Assembly (NCBI RefSeq): GCF_034424525.1
Contig: NZ_CP139979.1
Location: forward strand, 1,240,001-1,304,000
Direction: 5' to 3'
From: Sphingobium yanoikuyae
Lineage (GTDB): Bacteria > Pseudomonadota > Alphaproteobacteria > Sphingomonadales > Sphingomonadaceae
Length of the DNA stretch: 64,000 bases
Part shown: one piece after another, positions 18,649-25,662 of the stretch
How positions within the stretch are numbered: position 1 is the first letter of the stretch
Layout: each line of letters opens with the position of its first letter
Position numbers and translations under genes: made by a program
Notes under the pieces: generated by a model
What the model was told of the DNA's origin: nothing
Database searches by the model: none
Seen by the model: the letters and a program-made list of their open reading frames with translations, nothing else

Positions 18649-19361
18649 AGGATCAGGATCGGCTGATAGCTGTCGACATGCGCGGCACGGTCATTGGCGA
18701 TGAGGCCGTCATGCTCGACCCAGCAATGGGCTGCGAACGGCCTCAGCCGAACCGCCAGGAACAGATCGGCCGCAAGACCCGCTCGAATGAAGGCATGGGC
18801 CAGGGCAAGGGAGCGTGGCAGGCACTGGTCATGAGATCGCAGCACCCGGGCGCTGGCGGCGAAGGCGGCAATGATCGCCAGAGCCTCGTCGGGCGCATGC
18901 CGCCAATTGCGCACGGCGCTCTTGCTGCGTCGCAGCCGCGCAAAAATGCTCGAAAGGCTGCGCACGCGCAATTGGGCGCGGATGGATGTTATGTGGAGGC
19001 TGGCGGCGATCGTCGCGGCGGCGCTCGACCTGTGGTCGCTGGCCTCCAGCCGATCGAGAAGGCTCTCTCCACCGCTTGCGCGCGCTGGACAGGGCATGGG
19101 CGCCGCCGGCGCATCCATCTCGAGCAGCTGCGCATGGCCGATCAGCGCCATGACAGAAGATGCGGGGTCTGGAGAGGCGGGATCAGGGGAGGCGGGGGCA
19201 TCAGAAGCGGGGGCAGGCGATGCCGGGTCGGCCAGGAGGCGCCGGAAACTCTGCTCCGCCGCGGGCGAAAGCCCGAAATAGCGATCCGCCTCGATGTCGA
19301 GAAACACCAATTGTCCCTCGACGTCGCAAAAGCTGATACTGGACTTGAGGCCGATGGCCAT
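18645..19361 (-). CDS. lasso peptide B protein: RRE domain fused to transglutaminase-like leader peptidase
   Basis: Binds the precursor leader and cuts it off. Start ATG 19361 follows AAAGG with 7-nt spacing; the longer upstream frame runs across the precursor gene. Residues 1-83 form the PqqD-like recognition element (SISFCDVEGQLVFLDIEADRYFGLSPAAEQSFRRLL). Residues 130-238 form the cysteine peptidase with Cys180 (SHDQCLPRSLAL), His212 (FAAHCWVEHDG) and Asp224 (IANDR), as in McjB. Odd: residues 45-68 are a low-complexity Ala/Pro/Ser/Asp repeat (units like ASPDP) inserted between the first helix and last strand of the recognition element. The 238-aa length suits the fused proteobacterial type. 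Confidence 0.9.
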   Translation of the reverse strand: MAIGLKSSISFCDVEGQLVFLDIEADRYFGLSPAAEQSFRRLLADPASPAPASDAPASPDPASPDPASSVMALIGHAQLLEMDAPAAPMPCPARASGGESLLDRLEASDHRSSAAATIAASLHITSIRAQLRVRSLSSIFARLRRSKSAVRNWRHAPDEALAIIAAFAASARVLRSHDQCLPRSLALAHAFIRAGLAADLFLAVRLRPFAAHCWVEHDGLIANDRAAHVDSYQPILIL

Positions 19362-19386
19362 GGCTGACCTTTCCGATGAGAGGAAG

Positions 19387-19412
19387 GACGCCCGGCGCGA
19401 TCGCCGGGCGTC
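19387..19412 (-). promoter_or_regulatory. stem-loop between precursor gene and B gene
   Basis: Perfect 10-bp inverted repeat GACGCCCGGC / GCCGGGCGTC with a 6-nt loop, 8 nt after the precursor stop codon. No T-run follows in the reading direction, so it is more likely a partial attenuator or 3' stabiliser that raises precursor mRNA over B-C mRNA than a full terminator (inference). Confidence 0.65.
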
Positions 19413-19420
19413 CCCCTGGA

Positions 19421-19546
19421 TCAGTCGTCGGCCAGGCCGACCCGGTCCTGCTGGAGGAATTCGTCCCCATCGATGCCGCCCGGGCCCTGGGTCTGCTCGG
19501 TTGCCGCACCAAGGTCGATGCGCATGATTTCCTCTTCGCGTTCCAT
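19421..19546 (-). CDS. lasso peptide precursor, sphingonodin-like
   Basis: A 41-aa peptide read by hand from ATG 19546, preceded by GAGGAG. Leader MEREEEIMRIDLGAATEQTQ ends with Thr at the penultimate position, the hallmark recognised by B proteins. The predicted core has ring GPGGIDGD and tail EFLQQDRVGLADD. Gly1 would bond to Asp8 (8-residue ring) or, less likely, Glu9. The GPGGI-GD start and LADD end match the pattern recalled for sphingonodin I of Sphingobium japonicum; the middle differs, so this is a distinct sequence. It directly precedes the B and C genes on the same strand. Activity is unknown. Confidence 0.92.
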   Translation of the reverse strand: MEREEEIMRIDLGAATEQTQGPGGIDGDEFLQQDRVGLADD

Positions 19547-19620
19547 CAGCTTCACTCCTCTGCTGCGCCACCAGGATGGTGACAGGCTCGAGTGTATGGC
19601 GCGCGGCGCGCTATCTGCAT

Positions 19621-19650
19621 CTTATACGGATTTAATATCGCGATTATTGC
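19621..19650 (-). promoter_or_regulatory. possible promoter of the lasso precursor operon
   Basis: AT-rich patch in GC-rich DNA, with a TATAAG -10-like hexamer (minus strand, 19626-19621) about 75 nt before the precursor start. The -35 match is weak (GCAATA or CAATAA), so an activator or alternative sigma factor may be needed. No second precursor peptide is visible in the 136 bp after the GntR gene. Confidence 0.3.
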
Positions 19651-19682
19651 CTCGAGCGTGCGATGCTGGCCAGGCGACGCGC

Positions 19683-20276
19683 TCAGTGGGGGCGATAGAG
19701 GGCACGCAATATGGCGCCGGCAGCCCGGCCGCGCCGGCGATGATAGGCGCCGACAAGCGAGAGAAAGTGGCGCCTGTCGGGATGAACCAGCCCCTCTTCG
19801 AGGCTTCCAAGCTCCTCGTCCACGCCCGGCAAGGCATGTGGTTCGACATGCCGGACCGCATGGAGACGCGCTGCCACCTGCTGCATGGCGCGACGATGCT
19901 CGCCATTGTCCGATCCCCGCGCAATCCGGTCGAAAAGCGCGTCCGTGCGATCGGTCAATGTCGGTGACGGCGCCGGCTCGGAAGGTTCGGGCGTCCAGTG
20001 CCGCATCGCCAGCAGGCTGAGTTCATGCGACCAGCGATAGAGATCGATCAGCGACAATTCGTCCAGAAGCGGCAAGTGAAAGCCGCTCCCCGTCCGGGCT
20101 TCGACAAGGCCTTCTCCCATCAGTCGATGCAGCGCGTCGCGCACGGGCGTCATGCTGGCGGCCAGATCCTTTGCCAGCTGTGCCGGATCCAGCCTTGTGC
20201 CAGGAAGATAGGCCCGATCGAGAATTTGCGCGCGTATCGCGTCATAGACGCGCTCGGCGGTCAGCCCGGAGTTCAT
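19683..20276 (-). CDS. GntR-family transcriptional regulator
   Basis: DNA-binding regulator of 197 aa. Seen: an N-terminal winged helix typical of GntR proteins (TAERVYDAIRAQILDRAYLPG, LDPAQLAKDLAASMTPVRDALHRLMGEGLV, RTGSGFHLP) followed by a helical effector domain (DLYRWSHELSLLAM to the end) of FadR/VanR kind, shorter than usual. ATG 20276 overlaps the stop of the PhyH gene (ATGA), which places it in the luxI-phyH transcript. It ends 136 bp before the lasso precursor, so it could regulate that promoter or the dioxygenase product pathway. The ligand is unknown. Confidence 0.8.
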   Translation of the reverse strand: MNSGLTAERVYDAIRAQILDRAYLPGTRLDPAQLAKDLAASMTPVRDALHRLMGEGLVEARTGSGFHLPLLDELSLIDLYRWSHELSLLAMRHWTPEPSEPAPSPTLTDRTDALFDRIARGSDNGEHRRAMQQVAARLHAVRHVEPHALPGVDEELGSLEEGLVHPDRRHFLSLVGAYHRRRGRAAGAILRALYRPH

Positions 20277-21175
20277 CCTGGCACCTGTTGCGCCCGGCAA
20301 TAGGCTTCGACCATCTCGGCCTGCTCGGGCAGCAGGGCATCGCGGGGCCCCGTCATCAGCTCTGGCCCGGCGGTCAGCAATGTCGAGGGACATTGCCCTT
20401 CGAAATTGCCAAGGTTGGGACGGTGCTGGACATAGCCTGCAAGCTTTGCGAGCTCTGGGGAGAAGTGGCGTGCGATCAGAGGCGGATAGGCAAGCCAGGG
20501 ATTTTCATAGGGCTTGAGCCAGCCAAGGCTATAGCCGATCACCACTGCGCGCCGGACCGATCCGCTGCGATTGGCGCCGGCGCCATGCAGCGTCGAGCCC
20601 AGGAACAGGAGGGCTGAACCGGGCGCAAGCACCGGCGCAACCGCCTGTTCTTCTCGGACCTCGCTTCCTTCGATCGCGGCGTAGCCATGGCTGCCGGGCC
20701 AGAGCCGGGTCGCGCCATTGTCGGGATGAAAGGGCGTCAGCGGCCAGATCACGTTGAGAAGATATTCCAACTCGCCCTTGGGCCCGTGAAACATGTCCTG
20801 GTCGCGGTGGGGGGCCTGGGCCGGCGCGCCGGGATCGATGGCAATGGCCTGGGTCGTGTTGAGCTGGACATGATCGCACCAGCGCCCCAGAAACTGCTGC
20901 ACGATCTCCAATATCCGGGCATGGCAGATGAGCGCTTCGCTATGGACAGAGCGCAGCGGCAGGCGGCCCAGCCGCTTGGTCGTCTCGCCATAAAAGGGCC
21001 CGTTGCAATAGGGCGCCTGATCGAACCCCTCTGCAAGATCCTCGTCGAGCCGGGTGATGTGCTGAGCCGTTAGCGCATCGGGCATGATGCACCAGCCGTC
21101 CCGGGCAAGCTGGTCGACATAGGGCTCGAGGGCGTGATCGCAAGCGTCCGCGGCGCGTGTTTGGATCTGGGACAT
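20273..21175 (-). CDS. PhyH-family Fe(II)/2-oxoglutarate dioxygenase
   Basis: Non-haem iron oxygenase of 300 aa related to phytanoyl-CoA dioxygenase. Seen: iron ligands His123 and Asp125 in APHRDQDMF, distal His197 in STLHGAGANRSG, and the oxoglutarate-binding Arg in VRRAVVIGYS. It starts 12 nt after luxI, preceded by AAGGA, and overlaps the GntR gene. A phyH gene next to luxI is a recurrent arrangement in sphingomonads (recalled from comparative work). Possible substrates are a fatty acyl chain, an acyl-homoserine lactone side chain, or a small molecule; modification of the lasso peptide is conceivable but unsupported. Confidence 0.85.
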   Translation of the reverse strand: MSQIQTRAADACDHALEPYVDQLARDGWCIMPDALTAQHITRLDEDLAEGFDQAPYCNGPFYGETTKRLGRLPLRSVHSEALICHARILEIVQQFLGRWCDHVQLNTTQAIAIDPGAPAQAPHRDQDMFHGPKGELEYLLNVIWPLTPFHPDNGATRLWPGSHGYAAIEGSEVREEQAVAPVLAPGSALLFLGSTLHGAGANRSGSVRRAVVIGYSLGWLKPYENPWLAYPPLIARHFSPELAKLAGYVQHRPNLGNFEGQCPSTLLTAGPELMTGPRDALLPEQAEMVEAYCRAQQVPG

Positions 21176-21187
21176 GATGGGTTCCTT

Positions 21188-21835
21188 TCAGGCGCTCGGC
21201 AGGGCTGCGACGAGCAGCGAACGGGAAGGGCGGATGCCCGCTGTCGCAAGCCGATCGGGTGTGGTCGCATCGATCCGGATGGAAAGCGCGCCCAGCATCT
21301 GGCCATCGATCATCTGCGGCAGGCCGAGCAGATGGCATTCCCAGCCAAAGGCCAGAATCTGCGAAAGCCAGCTCATTTCGGCGATCGCCACATATTGGCG
21401 CATATTCCGGGCAAGCCCGTGGTCGACAAGGGCGCAGATGAGGCTGTGGCGGGCCTGGCGCCGCTCGCTGGCACTCAGCCGGCGATCGAGGCAGAAGCGG
21501 GTAATCTCGAAAATATCCGGTCCTTGTGGCGGTTCCTGCTCGCACAGGCATTCGTAAAAGCTGCCAAGAATGTGCGGATGCAGGGTCGGCAAGAGCCGTG
21601 CCGAGGCCAGATGGGCGCCATCCCGATCCGCCAGGATCAGATATTGGGCGCGCGGATCGTCGAACTGATCCACCTCATAACGACCGGCAAGGACCGGCAC
21701 GTCCCATTTGAGCAGATCGACGAAGACCGACTTTCTGGCCGCGAACATGGCGCGCAGCAATGTGTCTTCGGCAAACCCCAGGCCGCCGGCGTCCGGTCCG
21801 CTCCTGGCCTGCGACGCATCATGGATATGCAACAT
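21188..21835 (-). CDS. acyl-homoserine lactone synthase, LuxI family
   Basis: Makes an N-acyl-homoserine lactone signal from S-adenosylmethionine and an acyl carrier. The 215-aa product carries the family's invariant residues in order: Arg34, Phe38 and Trp44 (RKSVFVDLLKW), Asp56 and Asp59 (EVDQFDD), Arg80 (SARLLPT), then Glu110 and Arg113 (FEITRFCLD). Thr is not visible at the position that favours 3-oxo chains, so chain type is open. Start ATG 21835 follows GAGGGAG. It lies 55 bp after luxR on the same strand and 12 bp before phyH. Confidence 0.92.
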   Translation of the reverse strand: MLHIHDASQARSGPDAGGLGFAEDTLLRAMFAARKSVFVDLLKWDVPVLAGRYEVDQFDDPRAQYLILADRDGAHLASARLLPTLHPHILGSFYECLCEQEPPQGPDIFEITRFCLDRRLSASERRQARHSLICALVDHGLARNMRQYVAIAEMSWLSQILAFGWECHLLGLPQMIDGQMLGALSIRIDATTPDRLATAGIRPSRSLLVAALPSA

Positions 21836-21890
21836 GGCTCGACTCCCTCTTGAAATGGGAGCCGAACATCATCGCGCTGGCGTGCCGCCG

Positions 21891-22667
21891 CTACGTACCG
21901 AAAGATGTATCGCGATAGCCGTAGATTTCCGTGATGCTGAAGGTTCCGTCCAACAATGTCGGGGCCAGAAGCATGATCCGCTTGTTGACCCGATAGCGTG
22001 CACAGGCGTTCAGGATATGGCGTTTGACCGTTCCTTCGGTGACCTTGAGGATCTGGCTGATCTCCCAGTCGCTCTTGCCGCGAAAGGCCCACAAAAGGCA
22101 GTCGCGCTGGCGGCGGGTCAGGATGCGGCCGAGCATCGGCAGTCGCAACGCCTGTCTTCCGATCAGCCGGCGCGCGCCGTCAAAGGCGAAACGGCCCGCA
22201 ATCTCGGCCAAGGCGAGCCATGCGCTGTCGAGCGGGCGGCCCGAACGCATGGCAAAGGTGCAGGAGCCGGGCATTTCGCCTTCGATACGGATCGGGATGG
22301 TGAACCCGTCGCCGATCCCCTGGCTCGCGCCCAGGCGCAGCATATGGCGATCGCGCGCGGTCAGATCGATATAGTCGCCTATGCGTGCCCAGGGAAAACC
22401 GCCCGGTGCGACATGGCTTGCCCGGTGGATCGGATCGCAGATGCCCAGCGCATGCCGGGCATAATAATCGGCCCATTGCGCGGGATAATTGTGCAGATGC
22501 ACCGCCTCTTCGCCCGCGCTGCGCGGATCGACATGATGGGTAAGGGCGAAATAATCGAAATTGAGGCCCTGCGTCAGAGCCGCCATGGCCTCACGGTAAT
22601 CCTCGAGCGTTGCGGCGTCCTGAACCTGCCGGGTCAGCTGTTGCAGCAGAAAATAGTCTGGCTCCAT
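21891..22667 (-). CDS. LuxR-family quorum-sensing transcriptional regulator
   Basis: Signal-responsive activator or repressor of 258 aa. The N-terminal autoinducer-binding domain has the expected Trp/Tyr/Asp-Pro/Trp set (QWADYYARHALGICDPIHRA, GGFPW, and the strand SGRPLDSAWLALAE). The C-terminal LuxR HTH is LTRRQRDCLLWAFRGKSDWE, ISQILKVTEGTVKRHI. ATG 22667 is preferred to the TTG at 22673. It is first in a same-strand series luxR-luxI-phyH-gntR-lasso genes. No convincing lux box was found by eye upstream of luxR or luxI. Confidence 0.9.
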   Translation of the reverse strand: MEPDYFLLQQLTRQVQDAATLEDYREAMAALTQGLNFDYFALTHHVDPRSAGEEAVHLHNYPAQWADYYARHALGICDPIHRASHVAPGGFPWARIGDYIDLTARDRHMLRLGASQGIGDGFTIPIRIEGEMPGSCTFAMRSGRPLDSAWLALAEIAGRFAFDGARRLIGRQALRLPMLGRILTRRQRDCLLWAFRGKSDWEISQILKVTEGTVKRHILNACARYRVNKRIMLLAPTLLDGTFSITEIYGYRDTSFGT

Positions 22668-22891
22668 AGTCAAATGGCGGCGCGAGCGGCGTCTTGGGAT
22701 GCCGGCGACCCCGCACCCAACCCCTTTCCGATGTACAAGCCGGCGACAGGGGTCTCATGCCTCCCGCAGGCGACCAAAACTGTCACGAAAATGTCATATG
22801 TTGCGACGCAGCGCAAAGTCTCATTGTCGGGGGATGGACAGGCCATGAGGCGGTCATGGCTATGCCCGCCATGCCGTAGCGTATTTCTTGC

Positions 22892-23663
22892 ATGAGCCCG
22901 ATCGGCGCCTGGCGCGACGGGCGGATTTATGCCCGCCTCATGGGAATCGATCGGGCGGGACTCATGTGGGAATGGCTGCGGCGCGACAGTGGCTATATCG
23001 CCTGGTACGCCGGAGCGCGCGCCAGCACGCATGGGCCTTCCGATCCTGACCAATGGGGGCTGCATTTTCGCCGAACATCCCGACGTCCCGGCCCCGGACG
23101 CGCGGATCTTATGGCATGCCGATCGCGATCCTGAAATATTGCGTCTGTCCTTGCTGCCGGCGGGGAAGGGCGATGGTGACGGCCTCGACCCGGCCGCATG
23201 GAGGGAGTTTCTGACCGTCGGGGAAGGTCCGAAGGGATGTGAGCCTCTGCTTCTTTCCGATGGTTGGCGCCGGATCCGTCTCGATATTGTCGAGGGCAGT
23301 CTCGCCATGGCGCCGCCACTGCGCCCCTTGTTCCACATCGAGGGCGTTTCCTCCGCACGCGGTCCGCTCCGCGCGCTCAATCGCTTCCTCGATTTCCTGT
23401 CGCACCGCCGCTTGCGGCCCGCGCTCTATCCCGCCGAGCCGCGCATGGCGCGCTGGCTCCTCTTGCTGCGCGTCCAGGACGCGCTGCAAGAGGGGGCGTC
23501 GCATCGTGATATCGGCATTGCCCTGTTCGGTGCCGATCGCGTCGCGATCCAGTGGGATGGTCCGACCGATGCGTTGCGATCGCGTGTCCGCCGGCTCGTA
23601 CGCGACGCGCAGCATATGGCCAGCGGTGGGTATCGGCAATTGTTGGGGCGCGATCCGGACTGA
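22892..23663 (+). pseudogene. DUF2285-domain protein, frame broken by one extra T
   Basis: Member of a protein family carried by alphaproteobacterial integrative elements, probably a DNA-binding regulator. The first frame gives the family start (GRIYARLMGIDRAGLMWEWL, RRDSGYIAWYAGARAS, DPDQWGLHF). The following frame carries the rest (AEHPDVPAPDARILWHADRD, LRPLFHIEG, DFLSHRRLRPALYPAEPRMARWL in part, DGPTDALRSRVRRLVRDA). The switch falls in CATTTTCGCC near 23063-23067: with one T fewer, GLHF joins AEHP in frame. It is therefore a one-base insertion, a sequencing error, or less likely a slippage site. Confidence 0.8.
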
Positions 23664-23831
23664 GAGGCGAAGCGCCCGTCGAACGGCAGGGCGATTTCGA
23701 CGCCCGAAGCGGGCCCTGCGATCGCTGATAATCTGTCGAACTGGTACCTCTGTCGCAGGGGCAAGCACTTTGCGCTGCAATGGCATGGCAGGGATCGCGC
23801 CATGTGCCAGGGAGAAGACACGGCTGGCGCC

Positions 23832-23888
23832 TTGCGGGCGCGATGCGCCCGCAACCCCGCTCTTGCGCGGCGCGTCGTGACGCGCCGC
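23832..23888. repeat. two adjacent perfect hairpin palindromes in the 540-bp gap before ardC
   Basis: Arms TTGCGGGCGC / GCGCCCGCAA with a 3-nt loop (23832-23854), then GCGGCGCGTC / GACGCGCCGC with a 2-nt centre (23867-23888). No T-run follows either. The gap 23664-24203 holds no recognisable gene; it contains these palindromes and a leader shared with the DUF736 gene. Confidence 0.6.
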
Positions 23889-24021
23889 TGCCGAGCCCGC
23901 CGGCGGTCTCGGCCATGCGGCGGCGATCGGGTGGCGCAGGGCGCGGCGCGCGCGCCGCACGCAGCGGTCGCGGCGCACGCGCCGCGGCGTTTTCGGGGAT
24001 GGTCCTCCCTTTCAAGCGGGC

Positions 24022-24160
24022 CATGGGCTCCTCCGCCCTGCTAGGCCAGGGCCGGCCGCAGACAAGCCTTCGGCTCCTCCACTTTCGTTCCGGCCCTGCG
24101 GGTGCATGCGGCCGGCCCCGGCCTCACGCCGTGCGTCCTGTCGCCCATCCCCCGCTTTCC
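24022..24160 (+). promoter_or_regulatory. conserved leader upstream of ardC, also found upstream of the DUF736 gene
   Basis: The segment with CGGCCCTGCGGGTGCA followed by T-GCGGCCGGC recurs at about 28590-28617 with one mismatch. In both places it is preceded by ATGGGCTCCTC and followed some 30-40 bp later by TGTCGCCC. Both copies end shortly before the ribosome binding site of an element gene. A shared RNA structure or operator is likely. Confidence 0.5.
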
Positions 24161-24203
24161 GGGGGATCCATGATGAGGAGTGGGCGGTGTCAGGAGGCTT
24201 GGC

Positions 24204-25229
24204 ATGACCTTTGTCCACAAACGGCGCGGCCGGACCACGCGCGAGACAGCGCAGGGGGATGACCTCTATGCGCAGGTGACCCGCAAGATCATCGGCGAAC
24301 TGGAGGCCGGACGCCTGCCATGGGTGCAGCCCTGGGGCAGTGCAGGCGGACCGTCTCCGGCCCTGCCGCGCAATGCGCTCTCGGGACGCTGCTATTCGGG
24401 AATCAATATCCTCATGCTCTGGGGCGCCGTGATCGAGGGCGGTTGGCCTAGCCAGAAGTGGATTACCTACAAGCAGGCCATCGCGGCGGGTGGCTGTGTG
24501 CGCAAGGGCGAGCATGGCACGATGGTCGTCTATGCCGACCGGTTCGTGCCTGCCGAAGCCGGGGCGCATGGATCGGAGCCGCTGGGGTCGGCAGGGTCTG
24601 GCGAGACCGGACCCAGGGAAAGGGACGGGACGCCGCGCGCCATTCCCTTTCTCAAGCGCTTTACCCTTTTCAACGTCGCCCAGTGCGAGGGCCTGCGGTC
24701 CGACATCGCGGGCGATCCCGCGCCGCTGCCCGAACGGGAGATCGTGCCCGAGGGCGAGGCGCTGATCGCGGCCAGCGGCGTTCCCTTCTCCATGGGCGGT
24801 GACCGGGCCTTTTACGCGCCCGCACTTGATCGGGTGCAGGTGCCGCCGCAACCGGCTTTCTTTGATCAGGTCAATTTCTATCGGACCTGTTTTCACGAAC
24901 TCTGCCACGCGACCGGCCATCCCGCCCGGCTGGCCCGCGATCTTGCCCATCCCTTCGGCAGCAAGGGCTATGCCCGCGAGGAACTGATCGCCGAAATGGG
25001 CGCCGCCTTCCTGTGCGCGAGCCTCGGCATCGCCCCGACCGTGCGCCACGCCGACTATATCGGCGGCTGGCTCGAACTGCTGCGCGATGATCTGAGCGAT
25101 GATCCCCATGTGCGCGGCGCGGGAAGCCCGCGCGGGCGCGCGATATTCCGCGCGGCCAGTGCCGCCGGGAAGGCCGCCGACTGGCTGCTTGCCCGCTATC
25201 ATGACGCGCGGACCGGACAGGCGGCGTGA
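24204..25229 (+). CDS. ardC: ArdC-type antirestriction / ssDNA-binding protein with zincin domain
   Basis: Protects incoming single-stranded element DNA and shows antirestriction activity in characterised ArdC proteins. The 341-aa product has the N-terminal ssDNA-binding domain (DLYAQVTRKIIGELEAGRLP, WVQPW, SGRCYSGINILMLW, WITYKQAIAAGGCVRKGEHG, KRFTLFNVAQCEGL). The C-terminal zincin-like metalloprotease has the HExxH motif in FHELCHATGH and the downstream acid in YAREELIAEMGAAFLCA. ATG 24204 is chosen for AGGAGG 7 nt upstream. A standard gene of conjugative elements. Confidence 0.88.
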   Translation: MTFVHKRRGRTTRETAQGDDLYAQVTRKIIGELEAGRLPWVQPWGSAGGPSPALPRNALSGRCYSGINILMLWGAVIEGGWPSQKWITYKQAIAAGGCVRKGEHGTMVVYADRFVPAEAGAHGSEPLGSAGSGETGPRERDGTPRAIPFLKRFTLFNVAQCEGLRSDIAGDPAPLPEREIVPEGEALIAASGVPFSMGGDRAFYAPALDRVQVPPQPAFFDQVNFYRTCFHELCHATGHPARLARDLAHPFGSKGYAREELIAEMGAAFLCASLGIAPTVRHADYIGGWLELLRDDLSDDPHVRGAGSPRGRAIFRAASAAGKAADWLLARYHDARTGQAA

Positions 25230-25357
25230 GGGGCATCGACGCCTCGACCCGGCCCGGCCCCCCTGTCAACCCGCCCGCCCGGCTGGCCATCCGACCGTGG
25301 ATGCGACAGGCCGGGCGGTCGGCGCCCATCCGCGCGGCTGTGCCGCCGTCCGGCTAC

Positions 25358-25409
25358 GCCCCGCCCGCAACCTGTCGCCGGATCGCCGATGTCCGGTTGC
25401 GGGCGGGGC
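25358..25409. repeat. 15-bp perfect inverted repeat in the gap before parB
   Basis: Arms GCCCCGCCCGCAACC (25358-25372) and its complement (25395-25409) with a 22-nt spacer, in the 433-bp gap 25230-25662 that holds no recognisable gene. It could be a hairpin in the parB leader, a parS-like site for the downstream ParB protein, or a transfer-origin feature; no nick-site motif could be recognised. Confidence 0.6.
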
Positions 25410-25662
25410 ATGTTCGCGCGCGCGGTCCGCCCGACACATGCGCGCGCCCGGGTAGCTGAAACTGCGACGAGGTCGCGGTCATCTGCCCTCTGCGCTCTGG
25501 CTTCATGCATCCCGGCATGCGTCCGGGCCCGCGATACGCCGAGCAGGTCCGCAATTTTCCGCAGGCGGTCCGGGGAATGAAGAAAATCGACATGGCGTCG
25601 GCGGCCATAAGCGCGCCCGAAAGGGGGCGGAGCGGTCCGACGCTCAACAAGGATATTGACCC

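Noticed and set aside
19547..19682. second lasso precursor between gntR and the first precursor
   Set aside because: No short frame with a leader Thr at the penultimate position and a Gly-start core was found.
21836..22800. lux box near luxI or luxR
   Set aside because: No convincing 18-20 bp palindrome of the ACCTGT...ACAGGT kind could be seen in either upstream region.
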